This document shows, piece after piece, positions 24,515 to 34,078 of a DNA stretch of 64,000 nucleotides. The position numbers and the translations under genes were made by a program. A model generated the notes under the pieces. That model had not been told where the DNA came from. It did no database searches and saw only the letters and a program-made list of their open reading frames with translations. The stretch covers positions 1 through 64,000 of the forward strand of contig NZ_QJHL01000008.1 in assembly GCF_003202405.1 (NCBI RefSeq), in the 5' to 3' direction. Source of the stretch: Flavobacterium hydrophilum (lineage in GTDB: Bacteria; Bacteroidota; Bacteroidia; Flavobacteriales; Flavobacteriaceae). The stretch's first letter is position 1, and each line of letters opens with the position of its first letter.

Positions 24515-25960
24515 TTAATTCATTTCTGAGAGCCCGACAGCTTCACCTTTCAAAGTTCCACTAGTACAACTTGTGATTTTTACGTTTACGAAATCTCCAA
24601 TTTTATAATTTTCTTTTGGGAAAACAACTGTAATACTTTGCGAGTTTCTTCCAGAGAATTCTTCTTTTGATTTTTTAGAAACTTTTTCGACTAAAACTTC
24701 AACTGTTTTTCCAACGAATTCTTCACTTCTAAACCAGGCATGTTTTTGTTGTAAATCGACAATTTCCTGTAATCTTCTGGCTTTAGTTTCTTCCTCAACA
24801 TCATCTTTCATTTTTCTTCCGGCCAGAGTTCCAGGACGCTCAGAATACGAATACATATAACCGAAATTATATTTCACATATTCCATTAAACTCATTGTAT
24901 CTTGGTGATCTTCTTCAGTTTCTGTTGGAAAACCAGCAATCATGTCTTGCGAAATCGAAGCCTCAGGAACAATTGTTCTGATTTTGTCAATCAAAGACAT
25001 ATATTCTTCGCGAGAATGGAGACGATTCATTTCTTTCAAAATTCGGTTGCTTCCAGACTGAACCGGCAAGTGAATGTGTTTACAGATATTTGGATATTTA
25101 GCAATAACATGCAAAATACTTTCGTGCATATCCTGTGGATTAGAAGTCGAAAAGCGAATACGCATTTTAGGAAAACCAACAGCAACCATTTCAAGCAACT
25201 GGTCAAAATCTACTGCAGTCGCTTTTTGTATTTCAGAAGCATTTACAAAATCCTTTTTTAAACCACCGCCATACCAAAGGTAACTGTCAACATTTTGTCC
25301 AAGAAGTGTAATTTCTTTAAAGCCTTTACTCCACAAATCCTGAATCTCAGTCATAATACTTTGCGGTTCACGACTGCGCTCGCGTCCGCGTGTAAAAGGC
25401 ACAACGCAGAACGTACACATATTATCGCAGCCACGTGTGATAGAAACCAAAGCTGTAATTCCGTTACTCATTAAACGAACAGGTGAAATATCTCCGTACG
25501 TTTCCTCTTTTGATAAAATTACATTGATGGCGTCGCGACCTTCTTCAACTTCTGCTAATAAATTCGGGAGATCTTTATAAGCATCAGGGCCAACAACAAG
25601 ATCAACTATTTTTTCTTCTTCCAAAAACTGACTTTTCAAGCGCTCAGCCATACAGCCCAAAACGCCCACTTTCATTTTTGGATTCGTGCGTTTTACTGCA
25701 TTGTATTTTTCCAGACGTTTACGAATAGTCTGTTCAGCTTTGTCCCGGATAGAGCAGGTATTTACCAAAACCAAATCGGCTTCTTCTAAAACTGAAGTTG
25801 TATTATAACCACCTTCAGATAAAATGGAAGCTACGACTTCACTGTCCGAAAAATTCATTGCACAGCCGTAACTTTCTATGAATAGTTTTTTAGTATTCTC
25901 AGGTTTATTTTCCAAAACAAGACTTTCGCCCTGTTTGCTTTCTTCAATAATCTTTTCCAT
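24515..25960 (-). CDS. miaB: tRNA-2-methylthio-N6-isopentenyladenosine synthase MiaB
   Basis: A 481-residue radical-SAM methylthiotransferase that modifies A37 of tRNAs reading UNN codons. The N-terminal cluster cysteines are in YGCAMNFSDSE, NTCSIRDKAE and LGCMAERL; the radical-SAM CxxxCxxC is in RGCDNMCTFCVVPFTRGRE. The TRAM domain is at the C-terminus (VGKTVEVLVEKVSK). All motifs are intact and length is normal for the family. Confidence 0.97.
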   Translation of the reverse strand: MEKIIEESKQGESLVLENKPENTKKLFIESYGCAMNFSDSEVVASILSEGGYNTTSVLEEADLVLVNTCSIRDKAEQTIRKRLEKYNAVKRTNPKMKVGVLGCMAERLKSQFLEEEKIVDLVVGPDAYKDLPNLLAEVEEGRDAINVILSKEETYGDISPVRLMSNGITALVSITRGCDNMCTFCVVPFTRGRERSREPQSIMTEIQDLWSKGFKEITLLGQNVDSYLWYGGGLKKDFVNASEIQKATAVDFDQLLEMVAVGFPKMRIRFSTSNPQDMHESILHVIAKYPNICKHIHLPVQSGSNRILKEMNRLHSREEYMSLIDKIRTIVPEASISQDMIAGFPTETEEDHQDTMSLMEYVKYNFGYMYSYSERPGTLAGRKMKDDVEEETKARRLQEIVDLQQKHAWFRSEEFVGKTVEVLVEKVSKKSKEEFSGRNSQSITVVFPKENYKIGDFVNVKITSCTSGTLKGEAVGLSEMN

Positions 25961-26079
25961 TGTAAAATTTCAAAGTGCAAAGATAGCGCAAATACCATCA
26001 ATATGACAAGATGTCAGACAAAGAATTAACAATGTTTTCAGAATCGTTTGGTAACATTGTTTTGCAGATTTTACTTATT

Positions 26080-26229
26080 AGGAGCTATTTCCGGCTTTCC
26101 GTTTCAAGTCCTCATTAAAAAAAGCAAAGTTTCTAATGTTTTAAAAGAGCTTCTGCTGGTCGCTTTTTTAAAACAGGAAACTTTTGCTTTTTTAACTCCG
26201 GGCTTTACACTTCAATCCGGGCTAGAAAC
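26080..26229 (+). repeat. Flavobacterium-type dispersed hairpin repeat, copy 2
   Basis: Starts GGAGCTATTTCCGGC and ends CTTCAATCCGGGCTA, matching the ends of the element at 1763-1840. The centre is a long hairpin: AAAAGCAAAGTTTC (about 26120-26133) with GAAACTTTTGCTTTT (26177-26191), and inside it GTTTTAAAAGAGC (26138-26150) with GCTTTTTTAAAAC (26162-26174). An open frame at 26048-26242 is only the repeat read as codons. The interval 25961-26412 between miaB and topA otherwise holds just the topA promoter. Confidence 0.68.
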
Positions 26230-26364
26230 TTTAGTGTTATAAAGAACATTTCTCGACTATGAACCTTTAAAAATTATACCTATATATATAATGAATCTCT
26301 TTACAGATAAATCTTCAATTTTTAGAAACATTAAGTCAAAATACTTCAAAAATGAATTATCAGG

Positions 26365-26394
26365 ATTGATATTTAAAAAAAACTTCTACTTTTG
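26365..26394 (+). promoter_or_regulatory. Promoter of topA
   Basis: ATTG at 26365-26368 (one mismatch to TTTG) and a perfect TACTTTTG at 26387-26394, separated by 18 bases, match the Bacteroidetes promoter. The start codon follows 18 bases later. Confidence 0.65.
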
Positions 26395-26412
26395 TTGCAG
26401 AAAAATAGAGCA

Positions 26413-28929
26413 ATGGCAAAGAATTTAGTAATAGTGGAGTCACCTGCAAAGGCGAAAACGATCGAGAAATTTCTCGGGAGCGATTTTCAGGTGGAGTCGA
26501 GTTATGGTCACATAGCCGACTTACCTTCCAAGGAAATAGGAGTAGATGTAGAAAATGGGTTTAAGCCTAAATACGAAGTTTCTCCTGACAAAAAAGCCTT
26601 AGTAAGTAAACTTAAAACACTATCTAAAAATGCCGAAACGGTTTGGTTGGCAAGTGATGAGGACCGCGAAGGAGAAGCTATTTCATGGCACTTGGCGGAA
26701 GAATTAAAACTGGATACTAAAAAAACCAAAAGAATTGTTTTTCACGAAATTACCAAAACAGCGATTCTTAAAGCAATTGACAATCCAAGAGAAATTGATT
26801 ATAATTTAGTAAATGCGCAACAGGCACGTCGTGTTTTGGATCGTTTAGTAGGTTATGAGTTATCTCCGGTTTTGTGGAGAAAAATTAAAGGTGGTCTTTC
26901 TGCAGGTCGTGTACAATCTGTTTCTGTTCGTTTAATTGTAGAAAGAGAACGTGAAATCCAGAATTTTAATGCAGTTGCCAGTTATTCAGTTGTAGCAGAA
27001 TTTGTAAACGAAGCAGGAAAAGCTTTCAAGGCAAAACTGCCAAAAAACTTCAATACTAAAAAAGAAGCCGAAGATTTCTTAAAACAAAATATAGGTTCTA
27101 TATATAAGGTAGCAGATTTAGAAACTAAACCTACCAAAAAATCACCAACAGCACCATTTACAACTTCTACCTTGCAGCAGGAAGCAGCAAGAAAATTGTA
27201 TTTGCCGGTAGGAATCACAATGCAGCTTGCTCAGCGTTTATACGAAGCGGGACTTATTACTTATATGAGAACCGATAGTGTAAATCTTTCTAAAGATGCA
27301 ATGGATGCTGCTGAAGCTGAAATTATAAAATCATACGGAAAAGAATTTTCTAAGCCCCGAACTTTTGCAAACAAAAGTAAGGGAGCACAAGAAGCGCACG
27401 AAGCAATTCGTCCGACAGATATGTCGCGTCATACAGTAAATATTGACCGTGACCAGGCTCGTTTATATGATTTGATCTGGAAAAGAACATTGGCATCTCA
27501 AATGAGTGATGCACAATTAGAAAGAACCAATGTAAAAATCGAAGCCAATAATCATGGTGAGATTTTTACAGCTTCAGGAGAAGTTTTGCTTTTTGAAGGT
27601 TTCTTGAAAGTTTATTTGGAAGGGCACGATGATGATGAAGAAGAGCAAGAAGGAATGTTGCCTGCATTAAAAGTAAATGAAAAGTTAGCTAATAATTACA
27701 TCACAGCAACTGAAAGATATTCAAGACCGCCAGCAAGATATACAGAAGCTTCTTTGGTGAAAAAATTAGAAGAATTAGGAATTGGACGTCCTTCTACATA
27801 CGCGCCAACTATCTCTACTATTATCAACAGAAATTATGTTGAAAAAGGAACTCTTGAAGGTCAGGAACGTAACTATACACAACTTACTTTGCAAAATAGC
27901 AAAGTTGGAGAAAAGTTACTTAAAGAAAATACAGGTTCGGATAAAGGGAAATTAGTACCGACAGATATCGGAACCATCGTTACAGATTTCCTTGTTAAGA
28001 ATTTCGGAAATATACTTGACTATAATTTTACTGCAAAAGTAGAGCAGGATTTTGACGAAATTGCCGAAGGGAATATTGATTGGGCAACCATGATGCAGGA
28101 ATTCTATGATAAGTTTCATCCAAACGTAAAAGATGTTGAAGCAAACGCAGAAAGAGAAAGTGGTGAAAGAATTCTGGGTAAGGATGCAGATGGAAGACAG
28201 GTATCTGTTCGTTTAGGGAAATTTGGTCCAATGGCCCAAATTGGAGAAGCAGACGATGAAGATAAAAAGTTCGCCAGTTTAATGGCTGATCAAAATATTG
28301 GAAATATTACTTTAGAAGAGGCTTTGAATTTATTCTTGCTTCCTAAAAATTTAGGAGAATATAAAGGAGAAGAAGTTGAAGTAAGCAATGGGCGTTATGG
28401 TCCGTATGTAAGACATGGAAGTGTTTTTATTTCTCTTCCAAGAGGAGAAGATCCGCTGGCTGTTACTAAAGAAAGAGCTCAGGAATTAATTGATGAAAAA
28501 GCACTTGCTGATGCTCCAATTGCAGTCTATAAAGGAGAAGCCGTTCAAAAAGGTGTGGGACGTTTTGGTCCTTTCATTAAATGGAATGGTCTGTTTGTTA
28601 ATGTAAGTAAAAAATACAATTTTGATAATTTATCACAGGCTGATGTTGAAGAGTTGATCGAAGATAAATTACAGAAAAATATAGACAAAGTTCTCCATAA
28701 TTGGGAGGAAGAAGGTATTTTGGTTGAAAAAGCACGTTGGGGACGCTCAGTTATTACAAAAGGTAAAATCAAAATCGAATTAAGTAAAGATGTTGATGCA
28801 ACAAAACTGACATTAGCCCAGGTTCAGGAGATGATTGCGGCCAAAACACCGGCAAAGAAAACACCTGCAAAAAAAGCAACAACGGTAAAAAAAGCACCAG
28901 CAAAAAAAACAGCTGCTAAAAAGAAATAA
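26413..28929 (+). CDS. topA: DNA topoisomerase I
   Basis: Type IA topoisomerase relaxing negative supercoils, 838 residues from the ATG at 26413 (MAKNLVIVESPAKAKT); the longer frame adds seven residues that fall inside the promoter region. The Toprim domain has VIVESPAKAKTIEKFLG and DEDREGEAI; the catalytic tyrosine is in ITYMRTDS. Instead of zinc fingers the C-terminus has three GRxGP-type repeats (GRFGPMAQIG, GRYGPYVRHG, GRFGPFIKWN), then a Lys/Ala-rich tail reminiscent of histone H1 (PAKKTAAKKK), frequent in Bacteroidetes TopA. It may be co-transcribed with the gene two bases downstream. Confidence 0.97.
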   Translation: MAKNLVIVESPAKAKTIEKFLGSDFQVESSYGHIADLPSKEIGVDVENGFKPKYEVSPDKKALVSKLKTLSKNAETVWLASDEDREGEAISWHLAEELKLDTKKTKRIVFHEITKTAILKAIDNPREIDYNLVNAQQARRVLDRLVGYELSPVLWRKIKGGLSAGRVQSVSVRLIVEREREIQNFNAVASYSVVAEFVNEAGKAFKAKLPKNFNTKKEAEDFLKQNIGSIYKVADLETKPTKKSPTAPFTTSTLQQEAARKLYLPVGITMQLAQRLYEAGLITYMRTDSVNLSKDAMDAAEAEIIKSYGKEFSKPRTFANKSKGAQEAHEAIRPTDMSRHTVNIDRDQARLYDLIWKRTLASQMSDAQLERTNVKIEANNHGEIFTASGEVLLFEGFLKVYLEGHDDDEEEQEGMLPALKVNEKLANNYITATERYSRPPARYTEASLVKKLEELGIGRPSTYAPTISTIINRNYVEKGTLEGQERNYTQLTLQNSKVGEKLLKENTGSDKGKLVPTDIGTIVTDFLVKNFGNILDYNFTAKVEQDFDEIAEGNIDWATMMQEFYDKFHPNVKDVEANAERESGERILGKDADGRQVSVRLGKFGPMAQIGEADDEDKKFASLMADQNIGNITLEEALNLFLLPKNLGEYKGEEVEVSNGRYGPYVRHGSVFISLPRGEDPLAVTKERAQELIDEKALADAPIAVYKGEAVQKGVGRFGPFIKWNGLFVNVSKKYNFDNLSQADVEELIEDKLQKNIDKVLHNWEEEGILVEKARWGRSVITKGKIKIELSKDVDATKLTLAQVQEMIAAKTPAKKTPAKKATTVKKAPAKKTAAKKK

Positions 28930-28931
28930 AA

Positions 28932-30083
28932 ATGGAATTTGATTTTCTGGAACCGGTTAACGAAGGAGTTTTAAAATTCATTAATTCGTTATCTTCTCAA
29001 GAATTGGGTAGTAAAATTGTTTTGCATACTCAGGATCAATTTCCTGATATTAGCAAAATTAATATTGCTATTGTGGGTGTTTTAGAAGATCGTAGAAATA
29101 TTGATATTGTTAATGAAGTTAACCTCACGGCAGTTCGTAAAAAATTGTATAGTATGTTTCCCGGTAACTGGGATGCGTCTATTGCAGATTTAGGCGATAT
29201 TTTGGCAGGCGAGTCAGTAGAAGATACTTATTTTGCATTAAAAAAAGTAACTTCATCATTAATAAAAAATAAAGTGATTCCTATAGTTGTGGGAGGTTCA
29301 CAAGATTTGACATATGCTTTGTATCGTGGTTATGATGATCTGGAGCAAATGGTTAATATGGTTTCTGTAGATAACAGATTTGATTTTGGTAAGGAAAATG
29401 AATTGGTTTCCTCTAATTCTTATCTGACAAAAATCATTATTGACGAGCCTAACAATCTTTTTAACTACTGTAATATTGGATATCAAACCTATTATAATTC
29501 TCAGGAAGAAATTGATTTGATTGAAAAATTGTTTTTTGATGCCTATCGTTTAGGTGAAATTTCGAACAATATAGCTTTAGCAGAACCTGTTTTTAGAGAT
29601 GCTGATTTAGTTAGTATTGATTTAAATTCTGTAAAATCTTCGGATTCGGGAAATATGGTTTCTTTTGAGCCGAACGGTTTTAATGGAAAAGAAATTTGTT
29701 CTTTAGCGCGTTATGCAGGAATAAGTGATAAGGTATCATCATTTGGGATTTTTAATCATAATAGTACTGTTCATGAATCAGGAATAGTTGCTCAAATAAT
29801 TTGGTATTTTGTAGAAGGGTTTCATTATCGTTCTAAAGAATATCCTTTTGGAAGCAGAACTAATTATTTAAAATATATTGTTCCTCTTGAAAATGAAGAA
29901 TTGATTTTTTACAAAAGTGACAAAACAGATCGTTGGTGGATAGAAATTCCGTTTTTGTCAAATGGCAGCAATAAATTGAAAAGAAATACGTTGTTACCTT
30001 GTTCTTATGATGAGTATTTATGTGCTTGTAATCAGGAATTGCCGGAAAGATGGTGGAAAGCACAACGGAAAAACGCTTTGTGA
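28932..30083 (+). CDS. Arginase/formimidoylglutamase-fold protein with degenerate metal site
   Basis: A 383-residue ureohydrolase-fold protein, two bases after topA. Family landmarks are recognisable but altered: GGDHS reads GGSQD, DAHxD reads DNRFD (near residue 145), and SxDVDxxDP reads SIDLNSVKSSD. At least three of the six usual manganese ligands are thus replaced (His to Gln, His to Arg, Asp to Asn), so hydrolase activity is doubtful. Length and overall order fit the family, and the long C-terminal extension (WWIEIPF) is extra. It is probably a pseudoenzyme; its fixed position before the gliding genes in Flavobacteria, as I recall, hints at a link with them, but that is inference. Confidence 0.78.
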   Translation: MEFDFLEPVNEGVLKFINSLSSQELGSKIVLHTQDQFPDISKINIAIVGVLEDRRNIDIVNEVNLTAVRKKLYSMFPGNWDASIADLGDILAGESVEDTYFALKKVTSSLIKNKVIPIVVGGSQDLTYALYRGYDDLEQMVNMVSVDNRFDFGKENELVSSNSYLTKIIIDEPNNLFNYCNIGYQTYYNSQEEIDLIEKLFFDAYRLGEISNNIALAEPVFRDADLVSIDLNSVKSSDSGNMVSFEPNGFNGKEICSLARYAGISDKVSSFGIFNHNSTVHESGIVAQIIWYFVEGFHYRSKEYPFGSRTNYLKYIVPLENEELIFYKSDKTDRWWIEIPFLSNGSNKLKRNTLLPCSYDEYLCACNQELPERWWKAQRKNAL

Positions 30084-30334
30084 TAATTATATTTAGTTGA
30101 AAATCTTAATTTTTAGATTTTATTTTGTTTTAATTAATAGAATTCAATAAGCAAAATATAAAATTTAACGTTTTTTGCTGATTATTTTTAAGAGTTTGCT
30201 GATGAAATATTTTTTTTTTATTTTTTTTAACATTAATTTTGACCGCTGAAATAAATATAGATATAGTATTGTTTTTTTAAAAAATAATAAATACGTTTAC
30301 GACTTATAATAATGAATAGAAATCCCAAATTTAT

Positions 30335-31741
30335 ATGAAGAAGTTTATTGCATTTGCGACAATGTTAACACTAGTAATTGGCTGTGGTAAATCCGGTGAT
30401 AAAGGCGAGTTAGTAGGTGTGCAAGGAGGAAAATGGCATCCTGAAAAGCCTTATGGAATGACTTTGATTCCAGGTGGATCTTTTATCATGGGTAAATCCG
30501 ATGGTGATTTAGCTGCAGTAGAAGATGCTCCTACTAAAACAGTAACCGTTCGTTCTTTTTACATGGATGAAACAGAAATTACAAATTCTGAATATCGTCA
30601 GTTTGTAGAATGGGTAAAAGATTCTACAATGAGAGTTCGTTTGGCTATTTTAGCTGACGAAACAGGACAAAAATCAGCAGCAGGAACAACTGGTAAAGGT
30701 AAAAACGCAGGTAGTATTGCGGATTATGCATTTAATGATTCAGAGCCTGATAAAATGACAGCTTATGATAAATATATGTATGATAATTATTATAGTGTAG
30801 GAACAAAAGATGATCCTTATGCTGGAAGAAAATTAAACAAAAAAGTTAAACTAATAAAAGATACAAAAGCTTATCCGGATGAATATTACACTGAAGTAAT
30901 GGATTCTATGTATTTGCCAATTGAAGAGTCATATAATGGTTTAAGAACAATTGATGTAAATAAATTAAAATTCCGTTATTCATGGATGGATATTCAGGCT
31001 GCAGCAAAAGCTAAAGTTGGTAAGAGAAAAGATTTTGTGAAAACAGAAGAGGTGCCGATTTATCCTGATACAGCTGTTTGGATTAAAGATTTCGCTTATT
31101 CATATAATGAGCCTATGCATAATGATTATTTTTGGCATAAAGCATACGGAGATTACCCGGTTGTAGGTGTGACCTGGAAACAGGCTAAAGCATTCTGTGC
31201 TTGGAGAACCTTAAATAAAAACAGTTATATTAAATCAAAGAAAAAAGGACGTGATTTAGTAAACGCTTTCAGATTGCCAACAGAGGCAGAATGGGAATAT
31301 GCTGCAAGAGGTGGTCTGGAGTCTGCTACTTATCCTTGGGGTGGACCTTACACCAGAAGTGACAGAGGTTGTTTCTTAGCTAACTTCAAACCAAGCAGAG
31401 GTGATTATGCAGCTGATGAAGCTTTATATACTGTCGAGGCTAAATCATACGAAATGAATGGCTATGGATTGTATAATATGGCAGGAAACGTTTCTGAATG
31501 GACGGATTCAGCTTACAATCCAAATGCATACGAATATGTTTCTACTATGAATCCAAACGTGATTGATGGAAATAACCAAAGAAAGGTTGTTCGTGGAGGT
31601 TCTTGGAAAGATGTTGCTTACTTCTTGCAAGTAGGAACACGTGACCATGAATATGCAGATTCTGCAAGAAGTTATATTGGGTTCAGAACTGTACAGGATT
31701 ACATGGGAACTCAGGCAACCGGAATCGGAAGTAAAAAGTAA
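30335..31741 (+). CDS. gldK: Gliding motility / type IX secretion lipoprotein GldK
   Basis: Outer-membrane lipoprotein that, with GldN, forms the periplasmic ring of the type IX secretion system. The signal peptide ends in a lipobox (VIGC) with cysteine at residue 17. The rest has the sulfatase-modifying-factor (formylglycine-generating enzyme) fold: MTLIPGGSFIMGKS near 45, PVVGVTWKQAKAFCAWR near 280, FRLPTEAEWEYAARGG near 312 and the end GNVSEWTDSAYNP / VVRGGSWKD. Length 468 is close to known GldK. It is the first gene of gldKLMN; a leader of about 250 AT-rich bases with weak -33/-7 candidates (TTTG 30238, TAGTATTG 30264) precedes it. Confidence 0.97.
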   Translation: MKKFIAFATMLTLVIGCGKSGDKGELVGVQGGKWHPEKPYGMTLIPGGSFIMGKSDGDLAAVEDAPTKTVTVRSFYMDETEITNSEYRQFVEWVKDSTMRVRLAILADETGQKSAAGTTGKGKNAGSIADYAFNDSEPDKMTAYDKYMYDNYYSVGTKDDPYAGRKLNKKVKLIKDTKAYPDEYYTEVMDSMYLPIEESYNGLRTIDVNKLKFRYSWMDIQAAAKAKVGKRKDFVKTEEVPIYPDTAVWIKDFAYSYNEPMHNDYFWHKAYGDYPVVGVTWKQAKAFCAWRTLNKNSYIKSKKKGRDLVNAFRLPTEAEWEYAARGGLESATYPWGGPYTRSDRGCFLANFKPSRGDYAADEALYTVEAKSYEMNGYGLYNMAGNVSEWTDSAYNPNAYEYVSTMNPNVIDGNNQRKVVRGGSWKDVAYFLQVGTRDHEYADSARSYIGFRTVQDYMGTQATGIGSKK

Positions 31742-31799
31742 ATTAAATTCAATTATAACCAAATCTATTTCAATTAAAACCTAAAAAAAGAGTATTATT

Positions 31800-32447
31800 A
31801 TGGCATTATTAAGTAAAAAAGCAATGAATTTCGCTTACGGTATGGGAGCGGCAGTAGTAATTATTGGAGCATTATTCAAAATTACTCACTTTGAGATTGG
31901 GCCATTGACAGGTACATTAATGCTATCAATCGGACTAGTTACAGAGGCGTTAATTTTTGCATTATCAGCTTTCGAACCTGTAGAGGATGAATTAGACTGG
32001 ACTCTTGTGTATCCTGAATTAGCAAATGGTCAGGCAAAAAAGAAAGCAGATAAAGTTGAAACTCCAACTGATGCCCAAGGATTGTTGTCTCAAAAATTAG
32101 ACGCAATACTTAAAGAAGCTAAAATTGACGGAGAATTAATGTCAAGCTTAGGAAATAGTATTAAAAATTTCGAAGGAGCTGCAAAAGCAATTTCTCCAAC
32201 AGTAGATTCTATTGCTGGGCAAAAGAAATATGCTGAAGAATTGTCTATGGCTGCTGCACAAATGGAATCATTAAATAGTTTATATAAAGTACAATTAGAA
32301 AGTGCTTCAAGAAACGCACAGGCAAACAGCGAAATCGCTGAGAATGCATCTAAATTAAAAGAACAAATGCAATCTATGACCGCTAATATCGCTTCTTTAA
32401 ACAATGTTTATGGAGGTATGCTTTCTGCAATGAGTAACAAAGGATAA
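31800..32447 (+). CDS. gldL: Gliding motility protein GldL, type IX secretion motor stator
   Basis: Inner-membrane half of the proton-driven motor powering type IX secretion and gliding. Two membrane helices lie at residues 10-28 and 38-58, containing the buried charged residues known to matter in GldL (here the Glu in TEALIFALSAFEP and the Lys/His in FKITHFEIGPLTG). A long, helical cytoplasmic tail follows. The length of 215 agrees with known GldL. Second gene of the operon. Confidence 0.97.
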   Translation: MALLSKKAMNFAYGMGAAVVIIGALFKITHFEIGPLTGTLMLSIGLVTEALIFALSAFEPVEDELDWTLVYPELANGQAKKKADKVETPTDAQGLLSQKLDAILKEAKIDGELMSSLGNSIKNFEGAAKAISPTVDSIAGQKKYAEELSMAAAQMESLNSLYKVQLESASRNAQANSEIAENASKLKEQMQSMTANIASLNNVYGGMLSAMSNKG

Positions 32448-32498
32448 TTAGTTTTTAACTATATATTAAATTTATTAATAAGAACTAATTAGAAAAAA

Positions 32499-34037
32499 AT
32501 GGCAGGAGGAAAATTAACCCCTAGACAGAAGATGATTAACCTGATGTATCTGGTTTTCATCGCAATGTTAGCAATGAATATGTCCAAAGAAGTTTTATCT
32601 GCTTTTGGATTAATGAATGAAAAGTTTGAAAGTGCAAATACCTCTTCAGAGCAGACAAATGCTGGATTGTTATCGTCACTTGATCAAAAAGCTGCAGAAG
32701 CAAAAGGAGAATTTGCTGCAGCTGCAATTACTGCTCATAAGGTTGAAACAGCGTCAAAAGAATTTTATGCATACATCGGTGGATTAAAAGGCGATGTTTT
32801 AAAAGGTTTTGAAACTGATAAAGAAACTGGTAAATTGCCTTATGAGGCAATGGACAAAGGTGATAATATCGACAACTGGTTTACAGGAGAGGGATACACT
32901 GCTAAAGGGAATGATATCATTTCTAAAATTGAAAAGTATAAAGCTGATATGAAAGCAGCTTTGTCTGATAAAAAGTATGCTGCGATTTTAGCTGAAGTTG
33001 AAAAGAAATTTGATGTTTCAGATGTTAAAAATAAAGAAGGCTTAAAAGATAAGTATTTAGCTTATCACTTTAAAGGTTTTCCAGCTGTAGCTTCATTAGC
33101 TAAACTTTCAGCTTGGCAAAATGACGTTCAAAAAGCAGAATCAGACGTTTACAGTGCTGCTTTAGGTAAAGCTGCGGTTGCCGCTGCTTCTTACAGTAAC
33201 TATCAGGCAATTGTTGTCTTAGATAAAAATGCTTATTTCCAAGGTGAAAAAGTAACAGGTAAAGTAGTTTTGGGTCGTTATGACGAAAACACAAAACCAA
33301 CTTCATTCCAAGGGCCTGGGCAAATCGTAAACGGACAAGCTGTTATCTCGTTAACTGCCGGAGGTGTAGGTGAACAAGATATTAATGGTCAATTTACATT
33401 CTTAGAAGATGGAAAAAATATTCCACTTAAATTTGCAGGTAAATATGTTGTAGTTCCAAGACCAAACTCTGCTACAATCTCTGCTGATAAAATGAATGTT
33501 GTTTACAGAGGTGTAGTTAATCCAATTTCTGTTTCATTTGCTGGTGTTGACGCTAATAAAATTGTTGCTAGTGCCCCGGGATTAAATTCTGCGGGTAAAC
33601 CTGGAAAATATAACATGAGTCCTGGTTCAGGTACTGAGGCTACGATTTCTGTTACAGGAACATTGCCAAACGGAGATAAAGTTACAGATAAGAAAACATT
33701 CAGAATTAAAGGTATTCCTGGTCCAACAGGTACAATTAGAGGTGAGATGGGAGTTGTTAAAGGGCCAAAATCTAATTTAGAAATTGCTACAATTGGAGCT
33801 AAATTACTTGATTTCGATTTTGAAGTTGGTTTGGATGTTGTTGGATTTAATTTGAAAATTGCCGGACAACCTACAGTTGTTGTTAATGGTAATAGATTAA
33901 ATGCGCAATGTAAATCAGTTCTTTCTAAAGCTGGTAGAGGAGATCAGGTTACTATTTCTGAAATTAAAACTAAGCTTGTTGGTGCAGGTAGTTATTTATT
34001 GCCAAGAACTGCTCCGGTAATTTATGAAATACAATAA
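32499..34037 (+). CDS. gldM: Gliding motility protein GldM, type IX secretion motor rotor
   Basis: Single-span inner-membrane protein that links the motor to the outer-membrane ring. The transmembrane helix is at about residues 13-31 (MINLMYLVFIAMLAMNMS), followed by a periplasmic region of several beta-sandwich domains to residue 512. The N-terminal GKLTPRQKMINLMYLVF matches known GldM/PorM. It is the third gene of the operon and full length. Confidence 0.98.
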   Translation: MAGGKLTPRQKMINLMYLVFIAMLAMNMSKEVLSAFGLMNEKFESANTSSEQTNAGLLSSLDQKAAEAKGEFAAAAITAHKVETASKEFYAYIGGLKGDVLKGFETDKETGKLPYEAMDKGDNIDNWFTGEGYTAKGNDIISKIEKYKADMKAALSDKKYAAILAEVEKKFDVSDVKNKEGLKDKYLAYHFKGFPAVASLAKLSAWQNDVQKAESDVYSAALGKAAVAAASYSNYQAIVVLDKNAYFQGEKVTGKVVLGRYDENTKPTSFQGPGQIVNGQAVISLTAGGVGEQDINGQFTFLEDGKNIPLKFAGKYVVVPRPNSATISADKMNVVYRGVVNPISVSFAGVDANKIVASAPGLNSAGKPGKYNMSPGSGTEATISVTGTLPNGDKVTDKKTFRIKGIPGPTGTIRGEMGVVKGPKSNLEIATIGAKLLDFDFEVGLDVVGFNLKIAGQPTVVVNGNRLNAQCKSVLSKAGRGDQVTISEIKTKLVGAGSYLLPRTAPVIYEIQ

Positions 34038-34078
34038 TAAAGTAGATAAAACTACGTTCAATATCTTATAATGATATC

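Noticed and set aside
24902..25261. 119-codon plus-strand frame
   Set aside because: Antisense to miaB; no independent support.
26048..26242. 64-codon plus-strand frame before topA
   Set aside because: It coincides with the dispersed hairpin repeat; the apparent residues are repeat sequence read in one frame.
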